In this document: in pieces, positions 8,773-17,457 of the stretch
How positions within the stretch are numbered: the stretch's first letter is position 1
Layout of the letters: each line of letters starts with the position of its first letter
Source: Phenylobacterium montanum
GTDB lineage: Bacteria > Pseudomonadota > Alphaproteobacteria > Caulobacterales > Caulobacteraceae
Reading direction: 5' to 3'
Length of the DNA stretch: 64,000 nucleotides
NCBI RefSeq assembly: GCF_018135625.1
Contig: NZ_CP073078.1
Span: 2,264,501-2,328,500, forward strand
Made by a program: the position numbers and the translations under genes
Notes under the pieces: generated by a model
What the model saw: the letters and a program-made list of their open reading frames with translations, nothing else
Database searches by the model: none
Told to the model about the DNA's origin: nothing

Positions 8773-9999
8773 TCAGGTCAGCCTGTTGAGACACTCGACC
8801 TTATGGGCCTGGGCGACTGCAGCTGCAACCCCATCCCGGGCAAGCAGCGCCGAAACCACCTTGAGCGTCGTCGTTCGATATACAGAGCGCCCTTGCTCGC
8901 TTTCGGGATCGATCGAGGACCACCAGATCGAATAGCTCCCGGTGCAGCGCAGCAGAATGTCGATGAGGGGCTCATCGATAAATCCGAACAGGCTCTCCTC
9001 TGCCTGTTGGATTACTTTTGTCGTGACGCGGGCGTCGGACTCGAGCAGGCGCTGTATGTCCCCTAAACGGCCCAGCTGACTATCGGTGGCCTGCTCGGCG
9101 GCCATAGAAACAACCTCGGCGCTCAACATCTTGAAAAGATGCGTCGCATCACCCGGCGTGACTCGGGTCGCGGTGAAGTAGCAGATTATCAGTCGACAAA
9201 GGGCGGAGGGTTCTGGTGTACGCACCATAAGTCCCTTGCCACGTCCAGCTAGGGATTCAGCTATCCCCTCGAATTCCAGAACCCGCACCGCCTGGCGCAT
9301 CGCATTACGATCGGCGCTGTAGCGGTCGCAGAGATCGAATTCCGATCCTAGACGATGATCAGTCGCGTCTCGGCCGTGCAAATCCTTCATAAGCAACCTG
9401 AGGACCTGCGCGGCTCGAGAACGTGCACTCTTAGCAGCTGCGCTTTGTAAAACATGACCTGCAGGACCCTCGCGGGCAAATTGGTCAACTGCTGAGATCA
9501 GGACTTCCAGGAAATCGATGAGCCCTGGACCTTCACAAGTTTCGGATCCTGGGCCCGTCAGCCTCGCATGAACCGTGTGCAGGATCGTCCGGCAGGCGCT
9601 TCCCTGGTGGAGCTCGCGGAAACGGGACATGATGTAACGATGGATCGCTTCGAGCACGACCGGCATGGTCGGCGCCAGCACCAACAGCCCCCCATTGGGC
9701 CCTCGCCGCATCTGCGCCGTTCCGCGACTCTCCAGAATCCGAACGGCTTCGCGCATTACGACGCGGCAAACCCCGAACCTTGTCGCTAATTGCGTCTCAG
9801 AGCCGTAGATGATCCCCGTTGGCCAGCCGCGGCCGATAAGATCCTCCTCGGTCTGCGCTGCGATCACACAGGCTGCTTTCGTGTTCGCAGCGGACGCGCC
9901 CACGATCACCTCGAACAATGGATTTCCGGCCTGCGAGTGAAGATCAGTAGGGCCCTCATCAGCATGCGAGCCCTTGGACGCCAGTGGAACGCTATTCAC
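8773..9999 (-). CDS. Double winged-helix FadR/GntR-like regulator, copy B
   Basis: 408 residues from GTG 9999, with GGAGAGG just upstream. The first winged helix is near residues 45-110 (SETQLATRFGVCRVVMREAV, wing RRGPNGGL), the second near 205-265 (SEFDLCDRYSADRNAMRQAV, wing LAGRGKGL). A helical C-terminal region of about 140 residues follows. It ends close to the hairpin that closes the dioxygenase-SDR operon and is read toward it. The MFS carrier, SnoaL-like and TonB-receptor genes lie upstream on the same strand. Ligand unknown; membership in the same paralogue set as copies A, C and D is clear from both helix-turn-helix blocks. Confidence 0.8.
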   Translation of the reverse strand: MNSVPLASKGSHADEGPTDLHSQAGNPLFEVIVGASAANTKAACVIAAQTEEDLIGRGWPTGIIYGSETQLATRFGVCRVVMREAVRILESRGTAQMRRGPNGGLLVLAPTMPVVLEAIHRYIMSRFRELHQGSACRTILHTVHARLTGPGSETCEGPGLIDFLEVLISAVDQFAREGPAGHVLQSAAAKSARSRAAQVLRLLMKDLHGRDATDHRLGSEFDLCDRYSADRNAMRQAVRVLEFEGIAESLAGRGKGLMVRTPEPSALCRLIICYFTATRVTPGDATHLFKMLSAEVVSMAAEQATDSQLGRLGDIQRLLESDARVTTKVIQQAEESLFGFIDEPLIDILLRCTGSYSIWWSSIDPESEQGRSVYRTTTLKVVSALLARDGVAAAVAQAHKVECLNRLT

Positions 10000-10073
10000 G
10001 ACCCCTCTCCCTGACCGCCGGCCCCTTCTTGAATTTTACCGCTGGACCAAGCGCTATCTGTTCTGTTCAAGCC

Positions 10074-11321
10074 TCAACGACTTGGGTAGCGCGGCAGGGT
10101 CGACGCAAGGACAATCGCGAGGAGAAGCGCTCCTACCATCACCGGCGACGTGGAGGTGTAATTGCCCCATTTGTCGCGCAGGACGCCGAGGACGACAGGC
10201 CCTACACCCAACGACAATGTGGTGAAGCCGACCGCCACGCCGAATATCGTCGAGGCGTTGGCCAGTCCGAAATAGCGGCTGGTGAACATCGGAAGCAGGC
10301 CGGCCACGGCGGCGAAGCCCGCCCCCATCAGCGTAAATCCCAGGACGACCCCCCATTCCCAGGGCGTCAGTGCCGCTAAAAAGCCAACCAGCGGCAGGGC
10401 AAAGACAATCGCGAGCATTCCCGGATGCGGCAATCGATCCGCGGCTGCGCCAGCGATCAACGCGCTGAAGGGGCCGACAAGAGAATAGAGCGTTAGCGCC
10501 ACGGTGGCTGTCGCAGAGGAAACACCGCGTTCTTCCCCCCAGGGAAGAAAGTGGCTCGCCAAGCCGCCGCACGCAGCGCAGACGAGAGTCGATGCAAGGA
10601 TCACCGTCCAGAATGTCCGGCTGGCAAACGCAGCCATCGGCGTCACGTCCCTGCCCGCCGGGATCGGCATGCCCTCCTTAGGGGGAGGGCTCGACTGCGG
10701 CGCCTCCTTCAAGAAAAAGAAAGAGACGGGCAAGGCGATAAAGACAACCAGACTGGCAAGCGCCAGATAGGCGCCCCGCCAACCGATATCGTGAATCAGA
10801 ACGCGCGCGAGCACCAGCAGCAGGGCCGTGAAAATCGCGACCGAACCGCCCAGGACCGCGCTCAGCGCCGTGCCGCGGCTTCGGTCGAACCAGCTCGAAA
10901 CGACTTTGGCGAGCGCGACCGGGCCGCACGTTGCCGCCACCGGCCCCATCACGGCCGAGACCACGTAAAGCAAAGCGACGCTGCCATTAAGGAAGGACAT
11001 CGCGGCCAACGTCGCCGCCCAGGCTATCAGCCCGGGCAGCAAGACCTTTCGTACGCCCAGCTTGTCGATCAAGCGGCCTACCAACGGGCCGAAAAGGACG
11101 CCCGTGAGACCGGAGACCAACATGGCCTGCGGAAAAATAGCGGCGCTCCATTGGAACTGCCGAGAGACGGGCTCAAGGAAGAGCGGAAAAGTTCCTATGA
11201 AAACAGGCGCAAAACTGAATCCCATACAGATCGAGCAGGCGATTGCGACGGTCATCGCTTGGCGGCTCGCCTCGCTAGGTGCAGGACTTTCCTGAGGCGC
11301 CAACCGATCATCGCCGGACAT
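10074..11321 (-). CDS. MFS transporter, OFA/monocarboxylate-porter-like
   Basis: About 415 residues with twelve hydrophobic segments. The FIGTFPLFLEPVSRQFQWS opening, the GRLIDKLGVRKVLLPGL loop between TM2 and TM3 and the GGLASHFLPW stretch resemble oxalate/formate-antiporter and monocarboxylate porters. ATG 11321 gives a normal N-terminus; ATGs at 11351 and 11399 are possible. The carrier at 24830-26128 is its paralogue, and the degraded fragment at 14879-15010 matches its last 43 codons. With the TonB receptor and SnoaL-like gene upstream, it probably moves the substrate or a carboxylate intermediate across the inner membrane. Confidence 0.82.
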   Translation of the reverse strand: MSGDDRLAPQESPAPSEASRQAMTVAIACSICMGFSFAPVFIGTFPLFLEPVSRQFQWSAAIFPQAMLVSGLTGVLFGPLVGRLIDKLGVRKVLLPGLIAWAATLAAMSFLNGSVALLYVVSAVMGPVAATCGPVALAKVVSSWFDRSRGTALSAVLGGSVAIFTALLLVLARVLIHDIGWRGAYLALASLVVFIALPVSFFFLKEAPQSSPPPKEGMPIPAGRDVTPMAAFASRTFWTVILASTLVCAACGGLASHFLPWGEERGVSSATATVALTLYSLVGPFSALIAGAAADRLPHPGMLAIVFALPLVGFLAALTPWEWGVVLGFTLMGAGFAAVAGLLPMFTSRYFGLANASTIFGVAVGFTTLSLGVGPVVLGVLRDKWGNYTSTSPVMVGALLLAIVLASTLPRYPSR

Positions 11322-11527
11322 CAGGCGAATTGGTTCCTTCACTCGATGCATCCTGGGGCTGATCCCGTCATTTCCACTCCCATCTATCGGCCTTCCCAAG
11401 GCGTGAACGCTTCACAGGGTTAGGTCATCGGAACGGGTTAGACCGGACGGACGACAAGAGCGCGGTCGCCAATTGCTGATTGCGATCTCAGAGTCGCAGA
11501 GTGCGAGAATCAGCGTGGCTTTGGCCA

Positions 11528-11950
11528 TCAGGCATCTCGCTTGCCCGCAAGATCGGGGTCCCAATCCGCGTAGTCCCAGTGCTCGGCCGCCTTGCCGTCC
11601 TCCATGCGCCACAGGTCGAACCAGAACGAGACGAAGGTCACGCCGGTGCCGTCGCCTTTGTCACGATGCACAGGCTGCATCATCATCACATAGTCTTCCT
11701 CGGCGATCACCAAAGGCTCCCCCGCGAACTTAAGAACCCCGAACATCTCCCGCGCCTTCTGCGTATGTGGGAAGCGCATCACCGATTCCGGGCCGTTGGC
11801 GAAGTTCGGATTGTGCTGGATATAGTTCTCGGTCATCAGCGCGCGCGTCTCGGGGGTGTCGCTCGTCGCCGGATTGAACAACCGGCTCATCAGCCGCTTC
11901 ACAACCTCCTTATTAGCCTGTAGCCGCGCGGCATTGTCGTTTGTGCTCAT
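11528..11950 (-). CDS. SnoaL-like polyketide-cyclase-family protein (NTF2 fold), paralogue 1
   Basis: 140 residues. The sequence NYIQHNPNFANGPESVMRF followed by a hydrophobic strand set and a C-terminal FWFDLWRMEDGKAAEHWD is the hallmark of the SnoaL/ketosteroid-isomerase-like family, in which the His and Asp residues line a small-molecule cavity. ATG 11950 is preferred; an ATG at 12010 would add 20 residues. It lies between the TonB receptor and the MFS carrier on the same strand. A paralogue with the same TESYIQHNPNIPSG and WFDMWRIENGKLAEHWD segments is at 27084-27467. Role in catalysis is inferred from family only. Confidence 0.8.
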   Translation of the reverse strand: MSTNDNAARLQANKEVVKRLMSRLFNPATSDTPETRALMTENYIQHNPNFANGPESVMRFPHTQKAREMFGVLKFAGEPLVIAEEDYVMMMQPVHRDKGDGTGVTFVSFWFDLWRMEDGKAAEHWDYADWDPDLAGKRDA

Positions 11951-12058
11951 TCGGTCACTCTTGAAGGTTCCTTCCCAGCCCACATCGACCCTATGCTTGG
12001 CGTCACCCAACTACCGCGGCGTCGCCCAAGCAGGCCGCCGAGCTCGACGTTCTGGACG

Positions 12059-14374
12059 TCAGAAGTGGCCTGTCAGCACAGCGCCGAAGGTGCGCGGATC
12101 CGACAAATTCCCGTCGGCCTGCAACGGCGTGATTGATTGCAGGTTCACATAGGTTTTGAAGCGATAATCGGTCAGGTTCCTGACGTAGGCCGTGACTGAA
12201 TAGCGGTGGTCGGCAGATGTCCAAGTGGCGCTGGCGTTCGCCTGGAAGAAGTCGTTCTGGCGCACATAGGCCCTGCCGCCCTGCGCGGCCAAGGCCGCGG
12301 ACAGGACAAATGTGTCATAAGCAGAGCGATAGGTGCCCTCCGCGTGGAAGTCGAGGTTCGCGCCACTGGTCAGGCGGAAATTGTGGTCGTACAGGCCGGT
12401 CACGTTGACCGGAGCGAAGCCGAACAAGCCAGCGCCCGACTCCGCCGCAGCGAAGGCTGGCGGGCGATCGTGGAACCTGGATTCGACGTGACTGGCGTTC
12501 AGGCCGAACTTGTCATCCGGCGTGGCTTGGAACTGCACTTCCAGTTCCTGGCCCGTCAACCGCATCGGCACGTTGAACAAGAAGCCGCTGGCAGGGTTCC
12601 TCGCGTCGAGCTGGATACTGATCTGATAGCCGCCATAGTCATAGTAGAAGACATTGGCGTTCACCTGCAAGCGCCCATCCAAGAAGCGGTTCTTGCTGCC
12701 GATCTCGTAGGCGACAAGTTTCTCCGCCTGATAAACGTTCACCGTCGGCAGACCGCCTGCACCGGTTCCGATCTGGAGGTCGCCTGGCAGAAATGCACTA
12801 GATACTGACGCATACAGCAGGCTTGCGGGGGCAACATCATATTCAAGCCGCGCCTTGAAAGTGTCGTTATTGAATACGCGACGGCCGGCATCGCCGCCTA
12901 CGGAGGCGGAGACCCGATTTTCCGGCAGGCCCGCGATTGGCGATCCTGGTGCATCGGCTGCGCAGCCGGAAGCCGGCCCCACCGGGGTGTTGCAGAGCCC
13001 GTTCAGGTTTTGGGTGTAAACCTCCTCGGTCTTCACGATCGTCTTGTCGTGGCGCAGACCGCCGGTGAAACGAAGCGCCGGGGTGATGCTGAACGTGCCT
13101 TCGGCGAACACACCAAAGTTGGATGTCTTGCGCCCCACCTCTGCGTCGAACAGCAGCCCGCCGGAAGACTGCCATGTGTTGAGGTTGCTGGTTACGAGTT
13201 CGTTCTCGTAATAGAACAACCCCGTTTGCCAGTTCAGCCTCGACGAACCGAGCGACGCAAGGCGCAATTCCTGGGTCAGGAAATGGTCCTTGGGTGATTT
13301 TACCCCCTGCTTGATTATCGCGCCCCCCGGGCCGACGAGGTAGACGGTCGCATCCTGCTTCCATGTGCGATACGCTGGCAGGTAGGTCAGCCGAACGCCG
13401 CCGACATCCCAGTCTGCCTGCGCCCACACCTGTCGAAACCGGGTCTTGGACGAGCCTATCGTGACGGGATTGAACGATACCGTATTGGGCGCCACGAAAT
13501 TGGTGCTCAGCCCGCCGTTGTTGAACTGCCGATCTTGAAAAGCGCCGCCCACCAGCAGTGAGAAGGTGTCGATCGGTTTGAACCGCAGTTTCGCCTTGCC
13601 CTCGTCCTGGTTTACGGCGCCGTACCCGCGCGATGCGTCGGGTCCGTCGCGCTCATAATGGTTGCCGGCCACGCGCAGCGCCAGCTTGTCGTCGACAATC
13701 GGGACGTTCACCGCCCCCGTCACGTGGATGAGATCCAGGTTGCCACCTTCCACAGAAAGGTCGGCGGACGTACGCCCCAGTTGCGGGTCGCGGGTGTGAA
13801 TGGCGACTAGGCCAGCGGTGGCGCTGCGACCGTAAAGCGTTCCCTGCGGCCCGCGAAGCACTTCCACCCGATCAATGTCGTAGCCGCCGCCAAGGCCCGA
13901 ATAGACGTCATCAACATAGACCGCAGTCGCCGTGACGCCGGGAATGCTCTGGCCGCTCACGGGCCCGTTGGATGCAATCCCACGGATGGTGATGCCGGAG
14001 GCAGGACTGTCGTTGCCGGTCGGGTAACGGGACACGCCCTCGGATTCGCCGCCGGAAACGTTCGGCACCGTTTCCAGAATGTTGTTCAACGTAAACTTGC
14101 CACGTTGAAGCAGATCTTCGCCGCGCTGTACGGTGACAGCGGCGGCAGTCTTCTGAACGTTGGTGCTGCGGCGTTCCGCCGTCACGATTATTTCCGAAAG
14201 CTGCACGCTTCCGCCGTTCGTTTCCTGCGGAGCGGCCGCCTTTTCCGATGGCGATGCGGCTGTTGTTTGCGCGTGGGCGGACGATGCCGACAGCGCCAAG
14301 GACGTCGCAAGAGCCCCCGCCGCGATGCTGGGCCAAGCCATGTCCGCCCGCGAAAAGTGATAGCTTCCGTTCAT
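12059..14374 (-). CDS. TonB-dependent outer-membrane receptor
   Basis: 771 residues from ATG 14374, preceded by GGTGGGGGG. A signal peptide ends at SAHAQ (about residue 35). A TonB-box-like EIIVTAERR follows near 61-70, then a plug domain (ILETVPNVSG, ITIRGIA, VEVLRGPQGTLYGRSATAG) and a C-terminal beta-barrel ending in F. It should import a substrate too large or hydrophobic for porins, powered by TonB-ExbBD. It is the first gene of the set TonB receptor, SnoaL-like, MFS. The 14375-14878 gap upstream should contain its promoter. The barrel is close to the shorter receptors common in sphingomonads and caulobacters; ligand unknown. Confidence 0.9.
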   Translation of the reverse strand: MNGSYHFSRADMAWPSIAAGALATSLALSASSAHAQTTAASPSEKAAAPQETNGGSVQLSEIIVTAERRSTNVQKTAAAVTVQRGEDLLQRGKFTLNNILETVPNVSGGESEGVSRYPTGNDSPASGITIRGIASNGPVSGQSIPGVTATAVYVDDVYSGLGGGYDIDRVEVLRGPQGTLYGRSATAGLVAIHTRDPQLGRTSADLSVEGGNLDLIHVTGAVNVPIVDDKLALRVAGNHYERDGPDASRGYGAVNQDEGKAKLRFKPIDTFSLLVGGAFQDRQFNNGGLSTNFVAPNTVSFNPVTIGSSKTRFRQVWAQADWDVGGVRLTYLPAYRTWKQDATVYLVGPGGAIIKQGVKSPKDHFLTQELRLASLGSSRLNWQTGLFYYENELVTSNLNTWQSSGGLLFDAEVGRKTSNFGVFAEGTFSITPALRFTGGLRHDKTIVKTEEVYTQNLNGLCNTPVGPASGCAADAPGSPIAGLPENRVSASVGGDAGRRVFNNDTFKARLEYDVAPASLLYASVSSAFLPGDLQIGTGAGGLPTVNVYQAEKLVAYEIGSKNRFLDGRLQVNANVFYYDYGGYQISIQLDARNPASGFLFNVPMRLTGQELEVQFQATPDDKFGLNASHVESRFHDRPPAFAAAESGAGLFGFAPVNVTGLYDHNFRLTSGANLDFHAEGTYRSAYDTFVLSAALAAQGGRAYVRQNDFFQANASATWTSADHRYSVTAYVRNLTDYRFKTYVNLQSITPLQADGNLSDPRTFGAVLTGHF

Positions 14375-14878
14375 ACCCCCCACCAGATTAGTTTTTTTCA
14401 ACAGACGCGTCGGATCCGCCGGCGCGTTCCGCGCCTGCAAACGCAGGCATTCTCTTCAGTCGCTCCCGGCAAGGCCCACGCTTTGTTCAAATTCGTCGTC
14501 GGACGGCCAGATGGAACAAAGCGGGCGGCTATCCTTGTTGTGCTGCGCCCGAGACCGTTTACTCGTGTGCAGACTAGATCTGCCCGGCGCGCCGAAACCA
14601 GTGTTAGGAATTCCGGATCTTCCGCTCGGCGCTGCCGTGACAAGACGCGAGAGGTCGGCGGCGCACGCTCTCCTACAGAACGTTGCTGCGCCGGGCTTCA
14701 CGCCGATGCATTCTGATCGGTACGGGCAATCGCCAGGCCCAAACTTCCCGCGACTGACCGCATAGCCCTGCAATCATCGGCGCTTGCGGAAAGACCCCCT
14801 GGTTGAAACCGCTGACCTGCAATGACCGACACGTTAGTTTTGTTGCAGGCCCAGGTTATGCGTGACTGTTCTCGAACG
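14375..14878. other. Intergenic region upstream of the TonB receptor
   Basis: About 500 bp with no convincing gene. The first 25 bp upstream of the receptor contain a run of seven T on the plus strand, so an A-rich stretch on the coding strand near the expected promoter. The remainder has Arg-rich open frames typical of non-coding DNA. It separates the receptor from the MFS remnant at 14879. Confidence 0.45.
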
Positions 14879-15010
14879 TCAGCGGCGCGGATGAGGCGGC
14901 AAACTCGCAGCGACTACGACAGCCAGGATAAGTGCTCCGATGACAATCGGCGAGCCGGGCGAATGGGCGCCCCATTTGTCGCGCACTACACCAAGCACCA
15001 AAGGCCCGAC
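14879..15010 (-). pseudogene. 3' remnant of an OFA-type MFS transporter gene
   Basis: Reading the minus strand from 15010 to the TGA at 14879 gives 43 codons beginning VGPLVLGVVRDKWGAHS and ending LAVVVAASLPPHPRR. This aligns end to end, stop included, with the C-terminus of the transporter at 10074-11321 (VGPVVLGVLRDKWGNY ... LASTLPRYPSR). Similarity stops abruptly at 15010, where the next codons no longer match; the esterase gene then begins its own 3' end at 15035. It is therefore the tail of a lost second carrier gene, probably removed by the rearrangement that placed the esterase here. Confidence 0.8.
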
Positions 15011-15034
15011 GCGCCGTGACGATGACGCCGGCGC

Positions 15035-15955
15035 TCATTCGCCTTCGAGGCATTGTCCGAGGAAGCTGTCGATACGGGCATTGGCGGGTTGGGCGGACGG
15101 ATGTAGTGTTTCGATAAACGCATGGTCCGCGCCCGGATACAGCGCGATCTCGGCCTCGTTGCCGGCGGCGAGCCAACGGCAGTACATGAACATCGAGTCA
15201 TCCAACATGGCGTCAAGGGTCCCGACGGTGAAAAGCGCTGGCGGAAGGCCCCGCAGATCCGCGTACAGGGGCGAGAGCTCCGGCGAGCGCAGCTGAGCGG
15301 CCCGAGGGGCGTAAGCCTCGACAATCCTCGCGATGTCTGAAGCCTTCAAAGCACCGGTCGTCGCTGAAGCCTGGCTCGGCGTCATGGATGAATCGTAGAC
15401 GCCAAAACTGAGCGCCGCCCCGTGAAACCGTGCAAGAAGCCCACGGTCCCGCAGCCGGAGCAGGGTGGCCACCGCCAACAGCGCGCCGGCCGATTCCCCC
15501 GCGATCAACAGCGGCTCCGCGCCGAACCGGTCCTTGGCGTGCTCCAAGAGCCACAGAGCCGCGGCCTCGCAATCGTCCCAGGCCGCGGGATAAGGGTTTT
15601 CCGGCGCCAGCCGGTATTCGACGCTGACACAGGTCACCCCCACCGTATCGGCGATCCGCTCGAGCATATTGTCCTGACCAGCGGCGCCGCCAAGCATGAA
15701 GCCGCCGCCGTGAATGTGCAGCAAGACGCCCCTAGGCTGGGAGCACGGCACGACATGCAATGACACATTGGGGCCGACGGCGACGTCATAGGCGCGCGGC
15801 GAAGGGGGCGGCGTTGGCATGAAGCCGCCGCCGCGCGCCTTCTCCAGCCCAATCTCCCAGATGCTGCGCAGGCTCCCCAGGCGCCGGGCCATATCCGCGT
15901 TGAAGGCCGCGACCTCAGCTGGAACGGCCTCTGGCGCAAATATGTCCTCATGCAT
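15035..15955 (-). CDS. Alpha/beta-hydrolase of the hormone-sensitive-lipase family
   Basis: 306 residues from ATG 15955 (GTG 15964 is an alternative). The family IV esterase marks are complete: oxyanion HGGG at 82-85, nucleophile Ser155 in GESAG, acid Asp247 in GTLD and His277 in GADHAF. These soluble esterases cleave short acyl or aryl esters. No signal peptide is seen. The upstream gap to the divergent VOC remnant contains an AT-rich block that should be its promoter. Immediately downstream is the MFS remnant. An ester-opening step fits the surrounding catabolic genes. Confidence 0.87.
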   Translation of the reverse strand: MHEDIFAPEAVPAEVAAFNADMARRLGSLRSIWEIGLEKARGGGFMPTPPPSPRAYDVAVGPNVSLHVVPCSQPRGVLLHIHGGGFMLGGAAGQDNMLERIADTVGVTCVSVEYRLAPENPYPAAWDDCEAAALWLLEHAKDRFGAEPLLIAGESAGALLAVATLLRLRDRGLLARFHGAALSFGVYDSSMTPSQASATTGALKASDIARIVEAYAPRAAQLRSPELSPLYADLRGLPPALFTVGTLDAMLDDSMFMYCRWLAAGNEAEIALYPGADHAFIETLHPSAQPANARIDSFLGQCLEGE

Positions 15956-16116
15956 CTGTATCACTCGTCAGTTGCTTGGAACTTTTCGAGCGGACAGGGT
16001 CCCCTCTCCGCCACCTAAAGGGCTCCAGCCCCGGCAAACGAGTAGGGGGTATTCTCGGCCGTCGTTTTGCCGGCGCTCGCCTTGTCGCCCCCCGGCTCAA
16101 GAACGTCATTGACGAC

Positions 16117-16139
16117 AAATATTATCACATTATAATAAT
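16117..16139. promoter_or_regulatory. AT-rich promoter/operator candidate
   Basis: A 23-bp stretch containing TTATCACATTATAATAAT is almost free of G, in sharp contrast to its surroundings. It lies between the esterase gene (minus) and the VOC remnant (plus) and has partial dyad symmetry (ATTAT ... ATAAT). A double-winged-helix regulator site or a -10 region is plausible; neither can be proved by eye. Confidence 0.4.
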
Positions 16140-16563
16140 GCCCGTCGAATATCGGGCTCCCGGCCCGAGGTCCGTCGCTCTCGCAACGGTCGGTGACATT
16201 CCATTGAAGAAGACTACATCCCCTCTGCGCGCCAGCCTGCACCACTTGGCGCTTCAATCGCCCGACCCCGAAACCTTGGCCGCGTTCTATGCCAGGGCGT
16301 TGGGATTGCAGATCAAAGCCGGCCCCCGCGAATGGTTGGGTCAGGCGAAGGCTCGGCGACTGTTGTTCCAGGCGGGGCGCGCCAAGACACTCGGCTTTGC
16401 GGCCTATGCCACTGAGGAACCTGCCGTTCTGGATGCGCTTGGTGAGCGCATTGGGACCGCAGGCGTTCAAACCGAAGCCTCGCCGACGGACCTTTTCGAG
16501 GACGCGCTATGTGTCCGGGATCCGGACGGAAACCGCTTCGTCTTCGGGACGCCGCGCCAGTCT
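16138..16563 (+). pseudogene. VOC/glyoxalase-family gene truncated at its 3' end
   Basis: From about ATG 16138 (TTG 16205 is possible) the frame encodes one VOC module: HHLALQSPDPETLAAFYARA, a middle LGFAAYATEEP segment and the closing DPDGNRFVFGTPR. The family here is usually followed by a second module in dioxygenase-like two-domain proteins. The coding match stops at about 16563, exactly where a truncated recombinase on the other strand begins. The frame then runs on through antisense recombinase sequence. I read it as a gene cut by an IS91-type element. Whether a single-module protein of about 140 residues is still made is unknown. Confidence 0.65.
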
Positions 16564-17286
16564 GTCGGTTCCGTTCTCCAACAGGTGGGTGGCGAAGGAA
16601 CGGCGCAAGGTGTGCACCCTTACCCGCTTGGCCAGGCCGGCGGCCGCGGCGGCCGAGCGGCAGGCGCCGTTCAAAACCTGAATGTCGATGGGCTTGCTCT
16701 CGTCACGGCCGGGAAACAGCCAGAGCTTGGGACGCGCCAGCCGCCAGTGGCTGCGCAGGATGCCCAGGAGCTGCGCCGAGAGCATCACATATCGGTCCTT
16801 GCCGCCCTTGCCCTGTTCGACGCGGATCACCATCCGGCTGCTGTCGATGTCGCCGACCTTCAGGCCGACGGCCTCGGACGCCCGCAGTCCGGCGGCATAG
16901 GCCGTGGTCAGCGCCACCCGCGTCTTCAGGCTCGGCACGGCTTCCAAAAACCGCACCACCTCGTCGGCGCTCAACACCACCGGCAGCTTGCGCGGCTCGC
17001 GGGCGTGGGCGATCCGCTCCGGGATCTCTCCGTGGCCAAGGGTGACGCCGTAGAAGAAACGCAGCGCACAAACCGTCTGGTTCAGCGCTGGCCACGAAAT
17101 GCCGGTCGAGACCAGGTGCACCTGGAAGGCGCGCACATCCTCCAGACCCAGCCGATCGGGCGAACGGCCGAAATGCCGGCTGAACTTCGAGACCGCGTGC
17201 AGGTAGGATCGCTGCGTCGCCGGCGAGAGGTTGCGGACCGTCATGTCCTCGACCATGCGCCGGCGTAGAGGGCTCATCTCGGCCAT
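16564..17286 (-). pseudogene. IS91-associated tyrosine recombinase, 3' truncated
   Basis: From ATG 17286 the protein matches, from memory, the phage-type integrase carried by many IS91-like elements: MSPLRRRMVEDMTVRNLSP, a SAM-like N-domain, then the catalytic GLRASEAVGLK (Arg) and HTLRRSFATHLLENGTD (HxxR) motifs. It ends just after GTD at about 16564; the segment that should carry GHS and the catalytic tyrosine is missing. It reads into the antisense of the VOC gene for about 20 more codons. No IS91 transposase is present nearby, so this is a dead fragment of a mobile element. Confidence 0.82.
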
Positions 17287-17409
17287 CTGCGATGCTCCTG
17301 TCAGAAGGGTTGGCTCGACACCAAATCCTCTCAGACAGGGGCCTTCCCCCAAACGCTCACGACACTCCCGCGCTAGCGGGTTCGTTCAATCCACTTCGTC
17401 AACACGGCC

Positions 17410-17450
17410 TAGAGCGGCGCTCTGATTCCATCAGCGCAGAAACCGCTCTA
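17410..17450. repeat. Intergenic inverted repeat, TAGAGCGG type
   Basis: TAGAGCGGCGCTCTGATTCC followed by ATCAGCGC and an ACCGCTCTA end forms an imperfect hairpin. The same core, AGCGGNGCTCTGAT with a 3-nt loop and ATCAGAGCGCCGCT, occurs at 32718-32753. It sits between the IS91-type remnant and the 3' end of the DUF8021-like gene and may act as a terminator or repeat element. Confidence 0.55.
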
Positions 17451-17457
17451 GCCAGCC

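Noticed and set aside
15976-17268. One 430-codon plus-strand protein
   Set aside because: Only the part up to about 16563 has VOC similarity; the rest is the antisense of a recombinase gene.
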